A DNA stretch of 43,007 nucleotides from positions 1 to 43,007 of the forward strand of contig CAVLBP010000004.1 in assembly GCA_963661325.1 (NCBI GenBank), written 5' to 3'. Under the pieces are notes generated by a model. That model worked only from the letters and a program-made list of their open reading frames with translations. It was not told the DNA's origin and did no database searches. The translations under genes and the position numbers were made by a program. Shown here one piece after another: positions 41,294 through 43,007 of this stretch; position 1 is the first letter of the stretch; each line of letters begins with the position of its first letter. Source of the stretch: Pararoseburia sp963661325. Lineage in GTDB: Bacteria > Bacillota > Clostridia > Lachnospirales > Lachnospiraceae.

Positions 41294-42754
41294 ATGAAAA
41301 AAAGATTTGTTGCGCTGTTGATTTGTATGGCAATGACGGTAACAATGGCTGCCTGTGGACAAAGTACAGATAAAGAAACGGACGCATCAGAGACAGCTGA
41401 TGCGCAAAAAGATACGGAAAAGCAGGAAGAGGACGATGCAGTGATGGAGTTGGAGTCCATCATCATTCATGGCTATGAGTGGGGACCGGCAGTAGATGAA
41501 ATCGTTGTAAAGCCTAAGGAAATGCCGGAGCAATTAAATGCAGAGGATTACGTTATTACAACGGCTGGTATGAACCGGACGATAACGAATGTGTTTGCCA
41601 GTGATGAAAAAGGGAACGCGGATGAAAAAGGAAAATATCTTACCTATCAGCTGACAGTTGCTAACCATGTAGGCACACCGTTTGTACTCGATACGTCAGA
41701 AGTGGCTATGGGAATGAACAAATGGGCACAGGACTTTGTTGTGAATTTATCAATAGCAGATGGAAAAAGTCTTGTTGTTGGAGATGAGACACTTACCGGA
41801 CAACTGGACGAAGAGGATATGATCGAAAAACGTATCTCTCCAGAGACAGATATTTTCGAAAAAACGACGGTTACCGGCTATGAAACGGGAAAGAAAAAAG
41901 GCGAAAAACTGACTATTCAGCAGGCTGCATATGAACCGGAGGCACTGAAAGACGATGGAAAGAAGAATCCACTCATTATCTGGTTACATGGACTAAGCGA
42001 GGGCGGTGATGACATTGATCTTGATTTGCTTGGAAATGAAGTAACTGCACTGACACAAGATGAAATCCAGCAGCAATTTACGACGGAAGGCGGAAGCAAT
42101 GGCAGTTATGTCTTAGCATTCCAATCCCCAACGTATTGGATGCAGGCAGCAGATGGCGCTACCTTTGACGGAAGTGCGGATAGTATTTACCGGGATGTCC
42201 TTACGAAGGGAATCCAGGACTATGTTAAGAAAAACAAGGATGTTGATCCAAACCGCGTCTATATAGGCGGCTGTTCGAATGGTGGCTATATGACAATGAA
42301 TTTGCTGGTGCATGATGATGAGAACTTCTTTGCAGCAGCATATCCGGTTTGCGAGGCATATGCAGACAGTGCGTTATCGGATGATGATATTGCAAAACTC
42401 GCAAAGAAAAACATCTGGTTTGTACAGTCCGCAAATGATGCCGTTGTAAAACCAAATCAGTACGGAGAAAAGACGTACAACAGATTACTTACAGCCGGTG
42501 CACAAAACTGTTGGTATAGCATGTATGAAAAAGTGCTTGGAACAGATGCAGAAGGAAAATCCTATAACGGCCATTGGTCCTGGGTTAACGTTTTTAATAA
42601 TAAAGTAACGAAAGCACAGGATCCGTCGGCGATTAAGGATTCCACGGATACAGAGAATTATGGATTTGTGCCAAATAATGATGGGGGTGGAACAGTAGCT
42701 CCACAGGGCTATGAGACATTATTTGTCTGGATGAATGCACAGACGAATCAGTAG
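41294..42754 (+). CDS. Lipoprotein alpha/beta-hydrolase (esterase/peptidase-like)
   Basis: 486 residues from ATG 41294 (GAGGT upstream). Lipobox MAACGQS near residue 20. An N-terminal Ig-like domain (about 50-160) precedes an alpha/beta-hydrolase with oxyanion-side motif IIWLHGLSEGGDD, nucleophile in YIGGCSNGGYM, acid in QSANDAVVKP and a late His in NGHWSWVNVFNN. This is the architecture of PHB-depolymerase/feruloyl-esterase-like and prolyl-oligopeptidase-like secreted enzymes. It starts 11 nt after the preceding lipoprotein gene, so it is co-transcribed. An accessory esterase acting on decorated glycans is a reasonable guess only. Confidence 0.82.
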   Translation: MKKRFVALLICMAMTVTMAACGQSTDKETDASETADAQKDTEKQEEDDAVMELESIIIHGYEWGPAVDEIVVKPKEMPEQLNAEDYVITTAGMNRTITNVFASDEKGNADEKGKYLTYQLTVANHVGTPFVLDTSEVAMGMNKWAQDFVVNLSIADGKSLVVGDETLTGQLDEEDMIEKRISPETDIFEKTTVTGYETGKKKGEKLTIQQAAYEPEALKDDGKKNPLIIWLHGLSEGGDDIDLDLLGNEVTALTQDEIQQQFTTEGGSNGSYVLAFQSPTYWMQAADGATFDGSADSIYRDVLTKGIQDYVKKNKDVDPNRVYIGGCSNGGYMTMNLLVHDDENFFAAAYPVCEAYADSALSDDDIAKLAKKNIWFVQSANDAVVKPNQYGEKTYNRLLTAGAQNCWYSMYEKVLGTDAEGKSYNGHWSWVNVFNNKVTKAQDPSAIKDSTDTENYGFVPNNDGGGTVAPQGYETLFVWMNAQTNQ

Positions 42755-43007
42755 TTCTTTCGGATGGTATCACATAGATGAACAATCATTTCGGAGAGTT
42801 CACCGGATGAAACAGGAAAATCACGTGCAATCCAATCACAAATCATGCGGGAACAGCCACTGATGATAAAAGAAAATATATAAGGTTCCTGATGTTTTGG
42901 GCAACCAAGGTCAATATAGGCCTGTGCATTCTTTAAAGCAGAGGAAATGAAACGCTCCTGAAAAGATATATTCTCCTGCTTGCATAAGAGTATGGAGAAT
43001 ATATCTT
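42748..43007 (-). CDS. TetR-like regulator, 3' part only
   Basis: The minus strand is open from the window edge to TGA at 42748-42750, 85 residues, overlapping the 3' end of the convergent esterase gene by 7 nt. The sequence ...RFISSALKNAQAYIDLGCPKHQEPYIFSFIISGCSRMICDWIARDF... ends with SGELSEMIVHLCDTIRKNY. This resembles the C-terminal ligand domain of TetR proteins of the AcrR/YfiR kind found in this group. The DNA-binding part is outside the window, so the assignment is tentative. Confidence 0.55.
   Translation of the reverse strand, partial: DIFSILLCKQENISFQERFISSALKNAQAYIDLGCPKHQEPYIFSFIISGCSRMICDWIARDFPVSSGELSEMIVHLCDTIRKNY

Overview
The window looks like a chromosomal segment of an anaerobic Firmicute, most likely a gut Lachnospiraceae-type Clostridium relative. 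The evidence is a T-box leader, an HrcA/CIRCE heat-shock operon, pyruvate:ferredoxin oxidoreductase, Firmicutes-type Shine-Dalgarno sites (AGGAGG) on most genes, many AraC/MerR/TetR one-component regulators, and an 'inverted' GH3 glucosidase. There are no tRNA or rRNA genes, IS elements, CRISPR arrays or phage genes. The last gene is cut by the window edge.

Layout. 1-475: upstream terminator, then a Trp-specific T-box leader in front of trpB (TrpB2 type). 1.9-8.4 kb: mixed housekeeping and accessory genes: MerR regulator diverging from a MATE exporter, a Cys-rich ORF, a cytidylate-kinase-like protein, a 42-residue coiled-coil ORF, a C39-like secreted peptidase, an ECF S-component, a TetR regulator and a 5'-truncated GH43 gene. 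8.4-13.9 kb: an ABC-F ATPase and nifJ. 14.0-19.0 kb: promoter, CIRCE and hrcA-grpE-dnaK-dnaJ, then a histidine phosphatase. 19.6-35.1 kb: a nitrogen-scavenging island. It holds a nitrilase-superfamily amidohydrolase divergent from urtABCDE-glnA-ornithine-cyclodeaminase-like-araC, followed by araC-ureABCEFGD. 35.2-42.8 kb: a surface/carbohydrate block: AraC regulator, membrane-anchored GH3 with permuted domains, InlB/GLUG-like lipoprotein and lipoprotein esterase. 42.7 kb to the end: 3' part of a TetR-like gene on the minus strand.

How the genes work together. In the nitrogen island urea (or a small amide) would be imported by UrtABCDE, hydrolysed by the nickel urease UreABC (matured by UreEFGD), and the ammonium fixed by the type I glutamine synthetase encoded in the transporter operon. 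The divergent nitrilase-family enzyme and the cyclodeaminase-family enzyme may release further ammonia. The urtA leader has its own promoter, a 5-bp stem with hexaloop AATGGC (A1 and G4), and an overlapping intrinsic terminator. This is the layout of an ANTAR-protein antitermination target, and a weaker version sits in the leader of the divergent amidohydrolase gene. I regard this possible ANTAR-controlled urea/amide regulon as the most interesting system here, although no ANTAR protein gene lies in the window.

A second notable pattern is a dispersed ~41-bp palindromic repeat (core arms like CCACAGGGAC/GTCCCTGTGG). It occurs at 3' ends as a terminator and in two 5' leaders directly before the Shine-Dalgarno, with several short hairpins that may be its remnants.
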